Part shown: piece by piece, positions 10,342-21,550 of the stretch
Position numbering within the stretch: the stretch's first letter is position 1
Layout of the letters: the number at the start of each line of letters is the position of its first letter
NCBI GenBank assembly: GCA_006503535.1
Contig: QYRS01000005.1
Span: forward strand, 992,001 to 1,056,000
From: Arthrinium phaeospermum
Taxonomy: Eukaryota; Ascomycota; Sordariomycetes; Amphisphaeriales; Apiosporaceae
Length of the DNA: 64,000 nt
Direction of reading: 5' to 3'
The notes under the pieces: model-generated
What the model saw: the letters and a program-made list of their open reading frames with translations, nothing else
Databases searched by the model: none
Told to the model about the DNA's origin: nothing
Position numbers and translations under genes: made by a program

Positions 10342-13300
10342 ATGGCTCGGCTCAGAGACACACGCTCACCAAGCCCTGCAGGAAGCCAGCAGTCGTCCAG
10401 AAGACCTCGCAGAGATGACGACCGTCGGGATCGCGACCGCTTAAGGGACCGGGACCGGGACCGGGACTGGGACCGCAGAGACCATGGCCGCCGCCGCAGT
10501 CGCACCCGAAGCCCTCCAGATGTAAGGCGACGTCGCCCGTCCGGCCAACTCCACAATTCTGACCATGACCTCCAGCAACGCCGTCACCGTGATCGGGACA
10601 GAGACAACGATTTTCGCCGACGCGATTTAGACCGAAGAGACAATGATCGCTACCGAGGCGGCGACAGAGACCGTCGACGGTCGCGTGACCGTTTTGGCGA
10701 TAGGAACCGCTCCCCGCCAGATGCCCGCCGACGCAGGAGTCGCGACCGAGACATAGAGAGGGACAACCGTACCAGGCGAGACGACTCGAGAAATGGAGCT
10801 AGATCGCGACGCGAAGGTACTGCTGACTCTCATCCACGCAGCAGGCGCGGCGACAGTCGCGAGCGGAGCGCCGTTCCCGTGGATGCTAATAAGGCCAAGC
10901 CTTCTGAGGTACGTATCAGACATATCCCCCCTTTATATCAAGTTTCTTGGGATGTTTACACGAGTGAGCAGGTTACAGACTCCAAATCGAAACCAGCACC
11001 AGCTGCCGCCCAAACCGACGCCGAGAAGAAAGCCGAACGTTTAGCCAAGTTGGCAGCATGGAAGAAGAAGCAGGAAGAGGCGAAACTGAAGGAAGCAACA
11101 CCTGGCGGCACTCGAAAGCTTCTCGCTCAGATGGACGAGAAGGCCAATGGTACCCCGCTAAGCGCTTCTTCGACAGTCGCCTCTCCAGCCGCGGCGGTTG
11201 CCTCTCCAGCCGATGAAGCGCTTCTGTCCCCGGCTGCCCCTTATGCCGGAAAGTTCGACCCGAAAGCCATCGCTAAAAAGGCTGCTCCGAAGGCACACTC
11301 TCCTAGTGCTGCCCCGAAGCTCGGTGCCATCGTCAATCCGCCCCAAGCCGCCAACCTCCCTCAAGCCCAAGCTCCTAAAGGTAAGTTTTTGACCCATACA
11401 CCTATAAGCACCCTTACTGATGCAATTGCCAAAACAGCTTCTGCTCTCCCAAGCGCCAAAACTAGTCGCTTTGGCTTCCAGAAGCAGAATGCAGAGGCCG
11501 ACAAGGCCCTGCAGAAGCGAAAACTGGACCTGGACGAAGAGGAGACTTCTGAAAGAAAGCTTGCTAAGCTACCTTCCCTTCCCTTGCCTGATGTTGATGA
11601 TACACCTTACGAAGTTCAAGACGAAGAGGATGAAGAAGATGTCGACGACTTCGCTGGCGACGAGGAAGCCGAAGCCGCGGCCGCTCGTGCTGCCCAGGAA
11701 AGGCGTGATGAGCGAATCGCCCAAGAAAGCGCCCAGCAACACGATTCTATGGAGGTTGATCAGCCTCCAGCCGAAACTCATGACGACTCAGGGCCGAAAA
11801 CGAATGGTACCGCCGAGACCGCAGCGCCTGCAGTCGATACTATGGACGTTGATGAAGACGAGGAAGACCCACTCGATGCCTTCATGAATGACCTAGACGC
11901 CAAGGCTGATGTCAGTAAACCTTTCCAGAGCAAATCCAAGAGCAAGAAGCCGGAGCAGGAGCCCGAAGCATACTTTAGTGACGATGAGTATGACTTTGAC
12001 AGGAAGGATGATGCACCAGACGCATTCCTTGCTACTGTTGCAAAGGCTCGTAAGAAGAAGGACATTCCAACGATCGACTACACCAAGTTGAACCTGGACC
12101 CCATCCGCAAGAATTTCTGGGTTGAGCCATCTGAGCTTTCAGAATTGACCGAAGCCGAGCTTGTTGATTTGCGCTTGGAGCTCGACGGCATCAAAGTATC
12201 TGGGAAAGACGTACCGAAGCCAGTCCAGAAATGGTCCCAGTGTGCTCTGTCGCGACAGACTCTAGACATTGTTCACGAATTGGGTTTTGACAAGCCAACT
12301 CCAATTCAGATGCAGGCTTTCCCCGCCATCATGTCTGGCCGTGACGTGATTGGCATGGCCAAGACCGGGTCTGGCAAAACACTGGCCTTCCTTCTGCCCA
12401 TGTTTCGGCATATCAAGGACCAGGCTCCTCTCAAGGAAAACGATGGTCCCATCGGATTGATCATGACCCCGACCCGCGAACTGGCGACCCAGATCCACCG
12501 TGATTGTAAACCTTTCTTGAAATCCATGAACCTGCGGGCCGTTTGTGCCTATGGAGGTGCTCCGATCAAGGACCACATTGCCGAGTTGAAGCGCGGCGCT
12601 GAGATTGTGGTTTGCACGCCTGGACGCATGATTGACCTTCTCGCTGCTAACCAAGGGCGTGTAACGAACTTGAAGCGAGTCACATATGTTGTTCTTGACG
12701 AAGCTGATCGTATGTTTGACATGGGCTTCGAGCCTCAAGTCATGAAGATTTTGCAAAGTGTGAGGCCCGACCGCCAGAACATTCTATTCTCTGCTACTAT
12801 GCCTCGTATAATGGACTCCTTGGCCAAGAAGATTCTCAAAGATCCTATCGAGATCAATGTTGGTGGCAAGAGCACAGTCGCGCCTGAAATTACTCAGATC
12901 GTCGAGGTTCGAAATGAGGAGAACAAGTTTATCAGACTGCTCGAGCTGCTCGGAGAACTCTACGACAAAGATGATGATGCCCGATCGCTCATCTTTGTGG
13001 AGAGACAAGAGAAGGCTGACAAGTTGCTGAAGGAACTCATGCAGAAAGGTTACCCCTGCATGTCCATCCATGGCGGCAAAGATCAGGTCGACCGCGATTC
13101 GACTATTTCGGACTTCAAGAACGGCGTCATTCCAATTTTGATCGCTACTTCTGTTGCCGCCCGTGGTCTCGACGTCAAGCAGTTGAAGTTGGTAGTCAAC
13201 TACGATGCACCCAACCATCTCGAGGACTATGTGCACCGTGCTGGCCGTACTGGTCGCGCTGGCAACAAAGGCACAGCTGTCACCTTTGTCACTGAAGACC

Positions 13301-14127
13301 AGGAGAACTGTGCTGGGCCTATTGCCAGAGCTCTCGATCAGAGTGGCCAACCAGTTCCCGAACAAATCCTGGACATGCGTAAAGCTTTCCAAGACAAGGT
13401 GAAATCCGGCAAAGCTCGTGACAATAGCGGTTTCGGAGGAAAAGGCCTTGACCGACTTGATCAAGAACGTGAGGCTGCCAGGCTGCGCGAACGCAAGTCC
13501 CATAGGACAGAGGGCGAGGAGCCAGAAGAGGAGGAGGAAGGAAAGGGCAAGGACGATAAGAAGATTGATAAGGCTGTCTCCGCGATCCAAGCAGCAGCAT
13601 CCGGCATTTCGGCCCGGGAAACTCAAACCAAGCTCCCTGATCTTGAACCAAAGTACACTATCCACAAGAGGGAGGAAGCTCCAGCGCCCGCGGCTGGTGG
13701 AAACAACCCTCTGGACAAGGTGTCCTCGGCCATCAACGCGATCAACGCGCGTCTTAATAAGACGGGCCAGCTCCGTCCTGGGCAGCCGGTCGACAACAAG
13801 GGCCCCGATGCCGGTGCGTTCCATGCCACTCTTGAGATCAACGACTTCCCGCAGAAAGCTCGATGGGCTGTCACCAACCGTACGAACGTCGCCAAGATTC
13901 TCGAGGCGACGGGCACATCTATTACCACCAAGGGCACATACTATGCTGCGGGTAAGGAAGTGCCACCCGGAGCGGAGCCCAAGCTTTATATTCTGGTGGA
14001 AGGCGACACGGAGCTTGTCGTGGCTAGCGCCATGAATGAGCTTACTCGCTTGTTGAAGGAGGGCACAGTGGCAGCTGCCGACGCAGAGAGCAGGGCTCCC
14101 GCCAGCGGAAGGTATAACGTTGTGTAG
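10342..14127 (+). CDS. PRP5: Prp5-type DEAD-box ATP-dependent RNA helicase (DDX46 homologue)
   Basis: The unspliced ORF reads 1,261 codons. Two introns are embedded in it without breaking frame: 10909-10971 (63 nt, GTACGT...GAGCAG) and 11381-11437 (57 nt, GTAAGT...ACAG with an ACTGAT branch-like site). The spliced product is about 1,221 residues. The N-terminus is an Arg/Asp/Ser-rich RS/RD domain, followed by Lys- and acid-rich linkers. The helicase core has the Q motif (FDKPTPIQ, near 12287), motif I AKTGSGKT (about 12358), Ia TPTRELA, Ib TPGR, II DEAD (12697-12708), III SAT (about 12796) and [10 protein letters not shown] (about 13231). The order RS domain, acidic linker, DEAD core and long C-terminal tail is that of Prp5/DDX46, which remodels U2 snRNP and proofreads branch-site pairing during prespliceosome assembly in the nucleus. 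Confidence 0.93.
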   Translation: MARLRDTRSPSPAGSQQSSRRPRRDDDRRDRDRLRDRDRDRDWDRRDHGRRRSRTRSPPDVRRRRPSGQLHNSDHDLQQRRHRDRDRDNDFRRRDLDRRDNDRYRGGDRDRRRSRDRFGDRNRSPPDARRRRSRDRDIERDNRTRRDDSRNGARSRREGTADSHPRSRRGDSRERSAVPVDANKAKPSEVRIRHIPPLYQVSWDVYTSEQVTDSKSKPAPAAAQTDAEKKAERLAKLAAWKKKQEEAKLKEATPGGTRKLLAQMDEKANGTPLSASSTVASPAAAVASPADEALLSPAAPYAGKFDPKAIAKKAAPKAHSPSAAPKLGAIVNPPQAANLPQAQAPKGKFLTHTPISTLTDAIAKTASALPSAKTSRFGFQKQNAEADKALQKRKLDLDEEETSERKLAKLPSLPLPDVDDTPYEVQDEEDEEDVDDFAGDEEAEAAAARAAQERRDERIAQESAQQHDSMEVDQPPAETHDDSGPKTNGTAETAAPAVDTMDVDEDEEDPLDAFMNDLDAKADVSKPFQSKSKSKKPEQEPEAYFSDDEYDFDRKDDAPDAFLATVAKARKKKDIPTIDYTKLNLDPIRKNFWVEPSELSELTEAELVDLRLELDGIKVSGKDVPKPVQKWSQCALSRQTLDIVHELGFDKPTPIQMQAFPAIMSGRDVIGMAKTGSGKTLAFLLPMFRHIKDQAPLKENDGPIGLIMTPTRELATQIHRDCKPFLKSMNLRAVCAYGGAPIKDHIAELKRGAEIVVCTPGRMIDLLAANQGRVTNLKRVTYVVLDEADRMFDMGFEPQVMKILQSVRPDRQNILFSATMPRIMDSLAKKILKDPIEINVGGKSTVAPEITQIVEVRNEENKFIRLLELLGELYDKDDDARSLIFVERQEKADKLLKELMQKGYPCMSIHGGKDQVDRDSTISDFKNGVIPILIATSVAARGLDVKQLKLVVNYDAPNHLEDYVHRAGRTGRAGNKGTAVTFVTEDQENCAGPIARALDQSGQPVPEQILDMRKAFQDKVKSGKARDNSGFGGKGLDRLDQEREAARLRERKSHRTEGEEPEEEEEGKGKDDKKIDKAVSAIQAAASGISARETQTKLPDLEPKYTIHKREEAPAPAAGGNNPLDKVSSAINAINARLNKTGQLRPGQPVDNKGPDAGAFHATLEINDFPQKARWAVTNRTNVAKILEATGTSITTKGTYYAAGKEVPPGAEPKLYILVEGDTELVVASAMNELTRLLKEGTVAAADAESRAPASGRYNVV

Positions 14128-14488
14128 GTAATTTCGAGGTGGCAGGAGAAGAAATAGTCTATATGGGTCCCTTTTATTTATATTGTCTTGGGCCCAGTTG
14201 CTTCGATCAACTCCGCCGGCGTTTGGGCAGGTTATGCGTAACTCCAAAAAGACGCTACTGACTCGAGGATATATACGAGGCAGAAGCAAGCCTTGTTGGA
14301 ACAATGCGTATCATGCCAATTCATTATCTGTGCCGTATATTAACTATTGTATGGTGACCACACCCCCCGGCTAAGACAGAATTGCTCTAATAGTGAAGAA
14401 AGATAAATCCCTCAGACGTAAACGCATGAGTGTCGAACTCTTTCGTAGGTCAAGTCACCACCCAACCCATAAGATGTATCTCACCTGC
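14128..14488. other. Convergent intergenic region
   Basis: A 361-bp gap between the 3' ends of PRP5 (+) and the small myristoylated-protein gene (-). No gene seen; it should carry both 3' UTRs. Confidence 0.6.
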
Positions 14489-14982
14489 TCAATTGTGAGC
14501 TCGAGCCTCAGCCGCCTGTTCGGCATCACGTGCCCGCCGTTCCTCCCGACTTATCTCATTGAGCGTCTCCTGCCTCGACTGCTTCTTTTGCGCCGCCAAT
14601 TGCTGGCCGAGCTTCCCCGAGTTCTTGGAAGAAGCTGCCTCGGCTCTCAGCTTTGCAACCCCCCTCAAGTCAGCACCAGCAAGCAAGAACCATGGCGATA
14701 TCGGGATAAACGCCAACAACATGTTGAGAAATGACAAGAGAACCATGAGGAGAAACATACCTGTGCAGCCTCGGCTGCCCGTCTCCGCACCTCGGCAGCA
14801 GCCGGCGAAGATGGCGCCGCCGGGGGGTCGTTTCCGCCGCCGCCTAGCTTTCGCGGCGGTCCGCCCACGATGCGCGGGGGCAGCGACGCGCGCTGCGGCT
14901 GCGCCGGGGTGGTGCCCACGACCCGTCCCGGCGTCGAGAAGGCGTCCGGGTCCGACGACGACTTGCCGCAGATGTTGCCCAT
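14489..14982 (-). CDS. Small protein with predicted N-myristoylation/palmitoylation signal
   Basis: Two exons, 14982-14761 and 14650-14489, joined across a 110-nt phase-0 intron (14651-14760, GTATGT...CAAAG). The product is 127 residues. It starts MGNICGKSSSDP: Gly2 and Ser/Gly at later positions fit N-myristoyltransferase sites, and Cys5 is well placed for palmitoylation, so membrane attachment is inferred. The middle is Gly/Pro/Ala-rich (PPRIVGGPPRKLGGGG). The C-terminal half is a charged, helix-forming segment (LGQQLAAQKKQSRQETLNEISREERRARDAEQAAE). Similar short proteins starting MGN(I/L)C are common in ascomycetes but uncharacterised. The intron read through in the second frame adds a hydrophobic segment that should not be taken as protein. 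Confidence 0.75.
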
Positions 14983-15732
14983 GGCGACTTCCTGCTTGAA
15001 GATGGCGATGCGCGATGGGCGAGAATGACGAGGAAGAGAGATAAGTGGCAGGTTTCAATTGGATTTCTTTGGGGAGCTGATGGGGATGGTGGTTTGAACG
15101 ATGGGTGGGCAGGTGGTTGGGATTGTTGTTATCACTTCACGCCCCGTCGCATCGGACTTTGAGTATGTAGGTATGTAGGTAGGTAAGCAAAAGAATAGGT
15201 ACACGCCAGACAAATTTGTGTTGTGTTGTCTTGTGTCGCCAGATGAGTGACGACGATGCAAAATGAATAGAGGGTCCTGGCTGATGAGTTGCCAGGCTGA
15301 TAGCTCGCTGGCGAAGGAGGATTCGAATAGGAGGTGTTTTAGCGGGAGGACAAATGAAATTGAAGAGGTGAGGTTATTATTAGGAAGTGGGCTCTACTTC
15401 GTAAGCTGTCGTCGATGCGACACGACACAAGAGCCAAGACTTACCCAAGAGCTTGGGACCCCCCTGAGCTGAATTGCGGGGGAGGGGCGGCACACTAAAT
15501 CAGTGGGATAGATCGGGCTCGTAGCGTGCGTGGCCCGGGGAATACTGATTTTACAGGTCTCGCTGCATGTACGACCAGAGACATGGAGATCTTCGCATGA
15601 TATATAAGCCGGACAATGTTGATCAAATGGTGTTTTCTTGTATTTATTAATATTCCGTATCTTCAGTGCATTATGCATTTTGTAGGCCGCTCCTCGGATC
15701 CGCATTCGTGCCAATGAATCAGTACCTCTTCT
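14983..15732. other. Intergenic, upstream of the myristoylated-protein gene
   Basis: A 750-bp spacer between two minus-strand genes. It should hold the promoter of the small gene and the 3' UTR of the GFA gene. A GTATGTAG/GTAG short repeat lies at about 15165-15187. No gene seen. Confidence 0.55.
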
Positions 15733-16920
15733 TCACTTTGCTTTCTCCTTCCTGAGCCTGTAGAAATTCTTGAGATAGCCGCGCTCAATTCTCCACGCTT
15801 CGGCTTCCGATTCCATCGACCCAACCAGACGTTCTCTCCATGTTCCCACAATGTCCTGTCTCCAGACCATGTCACCTCCGAGATTCCACGAGACAAAGTC
15901 CTCGGCTCTGGCGCCATCGGGGGCTTCCAGCACCCCCAAAGCCACATCGGCGAATTGCGGTTTTGCGTCGCTTCCGTAAAACACGCATGCCGAGCACCGG
16001 CTGCAGGAGTAGCGGTAGATGCCCGGCGAGCTGCTGTAGCAGGCGAGCGTGCCGAATCTCGAGCCTCGCTCTTGCGCAGAGAGAGCCGCATTGAGCTCGG
16101 TGGAAGAGACCGGAAAACGGCTTCCCGTCGTTGTCTTGGTCTCGTCAGCAAACCCCACCTGTCGCCACAACACGAAGGTCCAGTTGAACACGTCTACGCC
16201 GGATGCGAGCCGGCAAGAGTCGCACGCATCGAAACTGCCCAGGCCCTTGTGCGTGTCGGGGTCGATGACCCATGATGTTGCCCCAGAGTCTTCTTCGCCC
16301 TCGAGCTCCGGGCTCCAGCGCCGCATCACGAGGTCTACGCCCTTGCATCGACAACGGAGGGCGACTTGGTCCAGAGTCGACTTCTTGGATGCATCCGGCA
16401 GCGAAGCCGGCGGCAGCCAATCATGGGGCAGCTCCTCACTCTCGTTCATCTGGCCCGTCCACAAGCGAGCCTTCGTCCCGTCCTTGCCGTTCGGCCTCTT
16501 TAGCCAGGGCGCCGCGCCGCCGTCCAGCGTGTCGCCCACGAAGATGGCGTCGGTGATCTGCACCAAGTCTTTGACGTCGGGATCGCTATGGTTGGCCAGG
16601 ACGCCCGTGAAGACGCTGATCTTGTCTTCGGACTTGCTGGACCACTCCCAGAACATGGGGCTCGTGCAGGTCCCGCAGAACCGCACCGTGAGTCGCTCCG
16701 AGAAGACGTAGCGCTGGAGCGTGGACTTCGCGACCGCTTCTGCCCCGTCGGTTGCCGGCCATGGGGCTTCGCTGCTGTACATGGCGCCTGTCATATGCCG
16801 GCACGAGTTACAGTGGCACGTTGAGGCCTTTATCGGCAGCGAGGAACGCGCAATGTTTGTTTTGAAAGTATGCTGTTTGCATAGGCATTGCGCTGTGATT
16901 TCAACTGTTGAATCGGCCAT
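15733..16920 (-). CDS. Tandem GFA/CENP-V-like zinc-binding domain protein
   Basis: Single-exon ORF of 395 residues with two copies of the GFA (glutathione-dependent formaldehyde-activating/CENP-V) fold. The first has CLCKQHTF at about residue 13, CHCNSCRHMTG at about 36 and FCGTCTSPMFW at about 80. The second has CRCKGVDLV at about 190, CDSCRLASGVDVFNW at about 235 and YSCSRCSACVFYG at about 305. The Cys pairs are the zinc ligands of this family. Many fungal genomes carry such double-GFA proteins; in bacteria the single-domain Gfa binds glutathione, but the fungal activity is unproven. No signal peptide is seen, so it is probably cytosolic. Confidence 0.85.
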   Translation of the reverse strand: MADSTVEITAQCLCKQHTFKTNIARSSLPIKASTCHCNSCRHMTGAMYSSEAPWPATDGAEAVAKSTLQRYVFSERLTVRFCGTCTSPMFWEWSSKSEDKISVFTGVLANHSDPDVKDLVQITDAIFVGDTLDGGAAPWLKRPNGKDGTKARLWTGQMNESEELPHDWLPPASLPDASKKSTLDQVALRCRCKGVDLVMRRWSPELEGEEDSGATSWVIDPDTHKGLGSFDACDSCRLASGVDVFNWTFVLWRQVGFADETKTTTGSRFPVSSTELNAALSAQERGSRFGTLACYSSSPGIYRYSCSRCSACVFYGSDAKPQFADVALGVLEAPDGARAEDFVSWNLGGDMVWRQDIVGTWRERLVGSMESEAEAWRIERGYLKNFYRLRKEKAK

Positions 16921-17400
16921 GTTGCTGGTAAGTATGAGAGGCGCATTGATTGCTGGTTTGTTACTAGGTAACGGACCTGGAGAATTGGCGAGAAAGAAAG
17001 CGGCATGGTGTGCCTGAAGTTATCAGGTATTGAATTTTATATGTTCAAGGCAACCACCATCTATGGAAGGGCGCAGTGCATGTGCATCCGAAGGGCGTGC
17101 TGTGACGTGATGGCGCGGGATTGATAGGCGGCGGTTCCCCAGATGCCCCGCCCTACCTGCACGCCTATCACGTAGTACCGATGGGAGGTTACCCGGCATC
17201 AGCTTGCGACACTATATACGTACGTCCACAAATTTGCGTCTTCTTGCATGCGATCTAGGCCCTTCATTTGCTATTCAAAGTCACCAAGCGGACTGCTATC
17301 AGTCCGATACTCAGGCTCACATCGCGTAATCGAATGGGACCTTAGGAACATCGACCCCTTCACTCAACCAACTCTCCCAGTCAGCTGCCTTATTGACGTC
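16921..17400. other. Intergenic, no gene seen
   Basis: A 480-bp gap between the 5' end of the GFA gene and the 3' end of the subtilase pseudogene. It should contain the GFA promoter. Nothing else recognised. Confidence 0.55.
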
Positions 17401-18700
17401 TCAGCCAAATTTGAGCCACCGGAGCAAGATGCGATAAGAACCCCTTGACAGGAGAATCAGCGTGTTGGTTGCATAACTGGCCGGCTGCACCCAGGGGGGG
17501 TTGATCAAGAAATTCGGCAAGACCGGGTTACTCTGGTAGAAGTACCCCAAAATCGGCACGCCGCCGAAGACCACGCTGACGGGCATGTCAGGCTCCGTTA
17601 GGTTGTCGAAGCGCACCGCCGGGTTGTTACCATAGTAGGTCGGTGTGAAGTTGGTGCTCGCCAGGAGCAAATCCATGCGCCACCACCACTGGCACATCTG
17701 CGTCGTCGAGAAGTACGCCACGGGTTAGTCGGTTCCGTTGAGGCTGAAGACGCGGTAGTCTCCCATGTCGAACTTTTCGGAGGCGACGTGGGCCTGTGGC
17801 AACGCCTGGATATCGCGGCCCGCGTTCCAGGCGTCCTTGCAGTCTTCCGCCGTCAGGGGCTTCGTGTCGGGCGCCGGCGAGTTGTCGTAGTTGTAGGCAG
17901 GCCCGACGCAGGGGATCGACAGCTTTCCCTCCATATGTGAAGAGACGGCCTACACATAGCCCGAGTAAGCCGGTATGTCAAGGGGCGATTGGTCCTTGAG
18001 CGGCGTCACCTCAAATGACACGTTTTGCGAGCCACCGGCTTCTATGATGACTTCGACGCCATCCATGAAGTTGATCGTTGCGGAGCACCAAGTAGACAAA
18101 TCTTGTATCTTGGACACCAGCCCTTTTCGGTCAGGTTGACCATTCCGGCCAGTAGGCCATCCCGTTGGCGGGTGAATTGCTCAGCTTATATATGGTGGCG
18201 GCCGGAGAGGGGCTGTGGATGGTGAAATTGAGCATCGTAGCCTCTCCGTCATACGGGAGGTTGGATTCGCGTCCATCTGCTGCTACGGTCGAGGTCTGAA
18301 GTGTGGCTCGGTCTGCTCGCACAGGTCCGGCATCCTGCTGCGAAGCAGGCGCGACTCCGGGAAAATTAGCCATAGCAATCTGATCCGCTGTTATCTGCAT
18401 GCGTGCGTATATCTCTGGAGGGGTGAGGTCGGGATATTTGGACTCGACCAGGGCAGACACCGGCCACGTACGGTGTCGCCATCGAGGTGTCGCTGATGTA
18501 GCCATACCCGGACTCTTGTCAGTCAGAGGCCAAGTGGACAGTATCGAGCCACCTGGGGCCATGAGCTGTGGCTTGAGCTTGAAGTCCGATGTTGGCCCTG
18601 TGTGACATAGGATTAGCAGCTTGGTTTCCTTCAGATACGCTTACTGACGCTGCTGAAATTGTTTGGCTTGTATCCGCCGACAAGTTCAGCCCTTGGAAGC
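17401..18700 (-). pseudogene. Broken subtilisin-like serine protease (S8 family) gene
   Basis: Minus-strand remains of a secreted subtilase. Near 18540-18600 the sequence reads GPTSDFKLKPQLMAPGG, the region just before the catalytic Ser in S8 proteases. At about 18470-18505 another frame reads YISDTSMATPYVAG, the catalytic-Ser motif (normally SGTSMATP), so the frame shifts before and after it. The frame then resumes with a typical YPDLTPPEIYARMQ segment. Further downstream a third frame holds the C-terminal domain, interrupted by stops at 17950-17952 (TAG) and 17725-17727 (TAA), and ends RILLRWLKFG at 17401. The Gly before the catalytic Thr-Ser is Asp. An intron-like gap (GTAAGC...CACAG) lies at about 18606-18640. 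The Asp and His catalytic regions were not found upstream. This is a multiply inactivated gene, not an assembly slip at one point. Confidence 0.8.
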
Positions 18701-19367
18701 CAGACAGTCATGGTGTATGGTTGCGCAGGTATTTGCATCTGCCACACGGGTTACTGCCGTTTTGATGCAGCAGTACCCCCCAGCGACTTTGAGGGGTGGG
18801 GGCGATATCCCCGTGGCCCCCAAGCCCGAACCGGCCTGCATCAGAACATGGTGGCAAGCTGGACGAAGTATGGGTTTGAGATGGCTTGTACCGTAACAAA
18901 ACCCGAAAGACTTGGGCTTCTTCAACAATCTATCGGGCGGGGCTGAGCTGCCTGAGAAGAACGGCATGGCCGTCAAGACACCGGTAGATGACAGCAGCTA
19001 TCCTGTGTCGTTCCCGGATCCAGTCCTGGTACAAAGGGACTACCGAGGAGTCAGGAAAAGTGCTATCGATGGGTCATATACCGTTGTCAAGGCATACGAA
19101 TCTGGTATATTCGGGGTTGAAACGATCCTCAAACGGTGCACCATGTATCAGTATGATTGCTAACTATAACGGCGTCAACTCTGACTGTTGTGAATATACA
19201 CGGGGTGTCACAACTTCATACTACAGCCACAAACCCCAAAGTGAATACATACCTGCGTCTTCAAGCATTCCACAGGAGCTGCCACATTACTGATCGTAAG
19301 TAAGTATGGCAAAAAGATGGCAGAGCATATGAGCAGACTGCGGGTAAGAACTCCAAAAACAAAACCT
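18701..19367. other. Intergenic, possible further pseudogene debris
   Basis: A 670-bp stretch upstream of the subtilase remnant. Plus-strand frames around 18905-19110 look faintly protein-like (GFFNNLSGGAELPEKNGMAV) but match no family I recognise and lack flanking exons. It may be decayed coding sequence. Confidence 0.3.
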
Positions 19368-19438
19368 TGCTGTGTGAGGGAATCGAACCCCCGCCTCTAG
19401 CTTGGAAGGCTAGAATTCTACCACTGAACTAACACAGC
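19368..19438 (-). tRNA. tRNA-Gly (anticodon UCC)
   Basis: Read on the minus strand from 19438, the sequence folds as a full cloverleaf. The acceptor stem GCTGTGT pairs with ACACAGC, and the discriminator base A lies at 19368. The D arm contains AGTTCAGTGGTAGAAT. The anticodon stem CTAGC/GCTAG closes the loop CTTCCAA, giving anticodon TCC. The T arm is GGGGG-TTCGATT-CCCTC. There is no intron. It decodes GGA (and GGG by wobble) glycine codons. A and B box internal promoters are present within the D and T arms as usual for RNA polymerase III genes. Confidence 0.95.
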
Positions 19439-19910
19439 TTACTGAATAGAAAGCCTTTGGGCGGATGAAAAAAAAGACGTTATCGATATCTATATCGCTT
19501 GATCTCAAGCTAGCCATATTTCTATTAGTGTGTATACCGGGGCTAGCAACTTGTACAACATTGCACACGAACATGTATCATTGGACCATCCTTCGTATAC
19601 AGTCAAACATGAGTCTCAATTCAGACAGTTGCGTTGACACGCCTAGAACTGGGGCTTATTCCATGGTCCATTTCTCATTCAAATTTCAAGAACTACAAAC
19701 AGGCAGGATCTGTGAGATCTACATTCTGTTTCTGGATATACCGCATTGGTATGGATCAAGGCGCCTCGTGTGCCATGTTCACAGTGCTATAAATTAGATA
19801 GTAACTCGGAAACCAATGTACCGTGGTCACAATAGCTATATTTGCCACCTTGGGATCATACGTATGGTGGGCGCCGCTCCCCGACAGCCCAGTAATGTTC
19901 GTCTTTCCGT
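19439..19910. other. Intergenic, no gene seen
   Basis: A 470-bp AT-rich gap between the 5' end of tRNA-Gly and the 3' end of the Dap1-like gene. No coding signal. Confidence 0.55.
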
Positions 19911-20679
19911 TTACTCCATGTTCGTAGCCCCCTCAACGACACCGACGACATTGTATCTCTTGGAGAAGAATGTGATCCAGTCATTCAGCGTTCCCTTATC
20001 CTTGTCGCTCAAGTCCTGCCACTCAGCCTTCACGTCTTCCGCCTTGGTCGAGGTCTTTCCAAGGGCTCTGGAAGCGTCCTTTCCAGCGAACACTGTTCTC
20101 CCGTCAGCCAACTTTGTCTCGCAACAACAAGGAATAGTAGGCATGAAGCCGGCCCAAGGAGGAAGGCAACTGGTTGGACCACACAAAATGCATCCAAATA
20201 CAGCCAAACAAAGATGGGTGGAGGTGACGTTGGAGTCCCTCTTGGGTATCCTCCACGGATTGCAGGACTACTCACCGTTGTAAGCACCGCCAGGTTGGTA
20301 TGCCTTGTTGCCCGTCACGTCGTAGACTTTACCCTGAATCCCGCGCATTAGTCCAACAAGCCTTGTGAGATATCATGCACCCTTCTGTAACTGTGAAAGG
20401 GCATTGGAACGCATCAACCATGAGTTTGCTATGGACAGTCTCCAGCATAGGCTCGCCACTCATCTTACCTTGATCGCAACGTAGCACTTTTGGCCCTCTT
20501 TGCCTGCAGCCAAAAATTAGCAGATCACACAAAATGACTTGGCAAGCTCCAGAGACCGAAGTCCCCGCAGGCACTGAGATTGACGAACCATCTGCCTTGG
20601 CGAGATCCTCAAGGGAGATAGGGTCATCCTTGGGAGGGTTCAGGTTGACAGGGACCTTGGGCTCGAATTTTCCAGACAT
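19911..20679 (-). CDS. DAP1: Dap1-like cytochrome b5-fold heme-binding protein (MAPR family)
   Basis: Four exons: 20679-20589, 20503-20469, 20333-20276 and 20092-19911. Introns are 85, 135 and 183 nt, with donors GTTCGT, GTAAGA and GTGAGT, and acceptors GCAG, TTCAG and ACAG; a CTGAC branch site lies close to the last acceptor. The spliced product is 121 residues. It begins MSGKFEPKVPVNLNPPKDDP, then gives the cytochrome b5-like core: ISLEDLAKADG, CYVAIKGKVYDVTG, YQPGGAYNVFAGKDASRALG. The family binds heme through conserved Tyr residues and supports sterol synthesis by stabilising cytochrome P450 enzymes such as Erg11 at the ER. No transmembrane helix is seen, as in yeast Dap1. The unusually dense introns for a small gene explain why no single frame shows the whole protein. 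Confidence 0.88.
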
Positions 20680-21550
20680 TTTGGTAGACGGCTGGCGGTG
20701 ATATCCAACTTGAGAAGTGGCCGGCGACGTTTGAGGTCGAAGATGTAGAGACTAATGAAATTTAGTTACGTCAATGAAGCCCGGTTGAATCGGATATAGA
20801 GTGTAACGCGAGGTATAAGCAGTGTGCACTAACCGAATTTACAGTCGAAAGGAATGAGGTCTGGCAGGAGTGAGCTCAGAGTGGATTGATGTATTTGGGG
20901 AGATGTTTCTGGTGTCTTTGTTTATTGGCACGGTACGTTTTCTGAATGCTTGAAGGCGAAGATTCCAGATTCTTGACGGTTCAGATGCCAGACAACTGGA
21001 CGGATACGTCCAAGTGGATGACGGGAGAATTTAAGCTATTTCGTGGGGGCAGTCACAGCAGCCGAGGCGTCGGTCCCCTACTGCTGTCAATCGAGGACGT
21101 TACAGTAGCTGCTTGCAGCTCCCTCATTCACCGCCTGTACCGAGCACGTAACGTGTCCAGCCATAACGTTGCACATCATCATCCATGGACCAGGAATATT
21201 ATATGGATATAGGCTGGTATTTCTCTATATACTCGTTCAATAAGGATTTCCCTGGCTATATCTCCATAATACCGGGACGAAGGGTTCAGTGCTGGGATGC
21301 TTAAGCAAACCAAGTACCTGATGGCTACGTCAGAAAATGCCCATGATTCAGGTGGTTTTTGCACGGGCCAGCACCACCTTCTGGAGCTACCTACTGCCTA
21401 CTCCGTAGTCGTCACTTCAATCGATAGAGCTTAAGGTTCTTTCTGGCCTAGTATCGCCATCGAATTGTTGAACGGATGTGATCACCATTCGCGCCCAGCT
21501 ACCCTCACTTTAAGCAACCCATGCGCTGAGGTTACTCGGACCAATTGGCA
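20680..21550. promoter_or_regulatory. Bidirectional promoter region (Dap1 / TPR gene)
   Basis: An 870-bp spacer between divergent genes. It should hold both promoters. No third gene, repeat or RNA gene was recognised. Confidence 0.45.

Noticed and set aside
12784..14304. 506-codon open frame on the minus strand, antisense to Prp5
   Set aside because: It lies entirely opposite the conserved helicase and C-terminal exons. Its composition (Leu/Ser/Val-rich, no domain) is what the antisense of that coding sequence gives, so it is a shadow frame.
14651..14760. Hydrophobic segment in the second frame of the myristoylated-protein gene
   Set aside because: It is the translation of the 110-nt intron between GTATGT and CAAAG, not a membrane helix of the protein.
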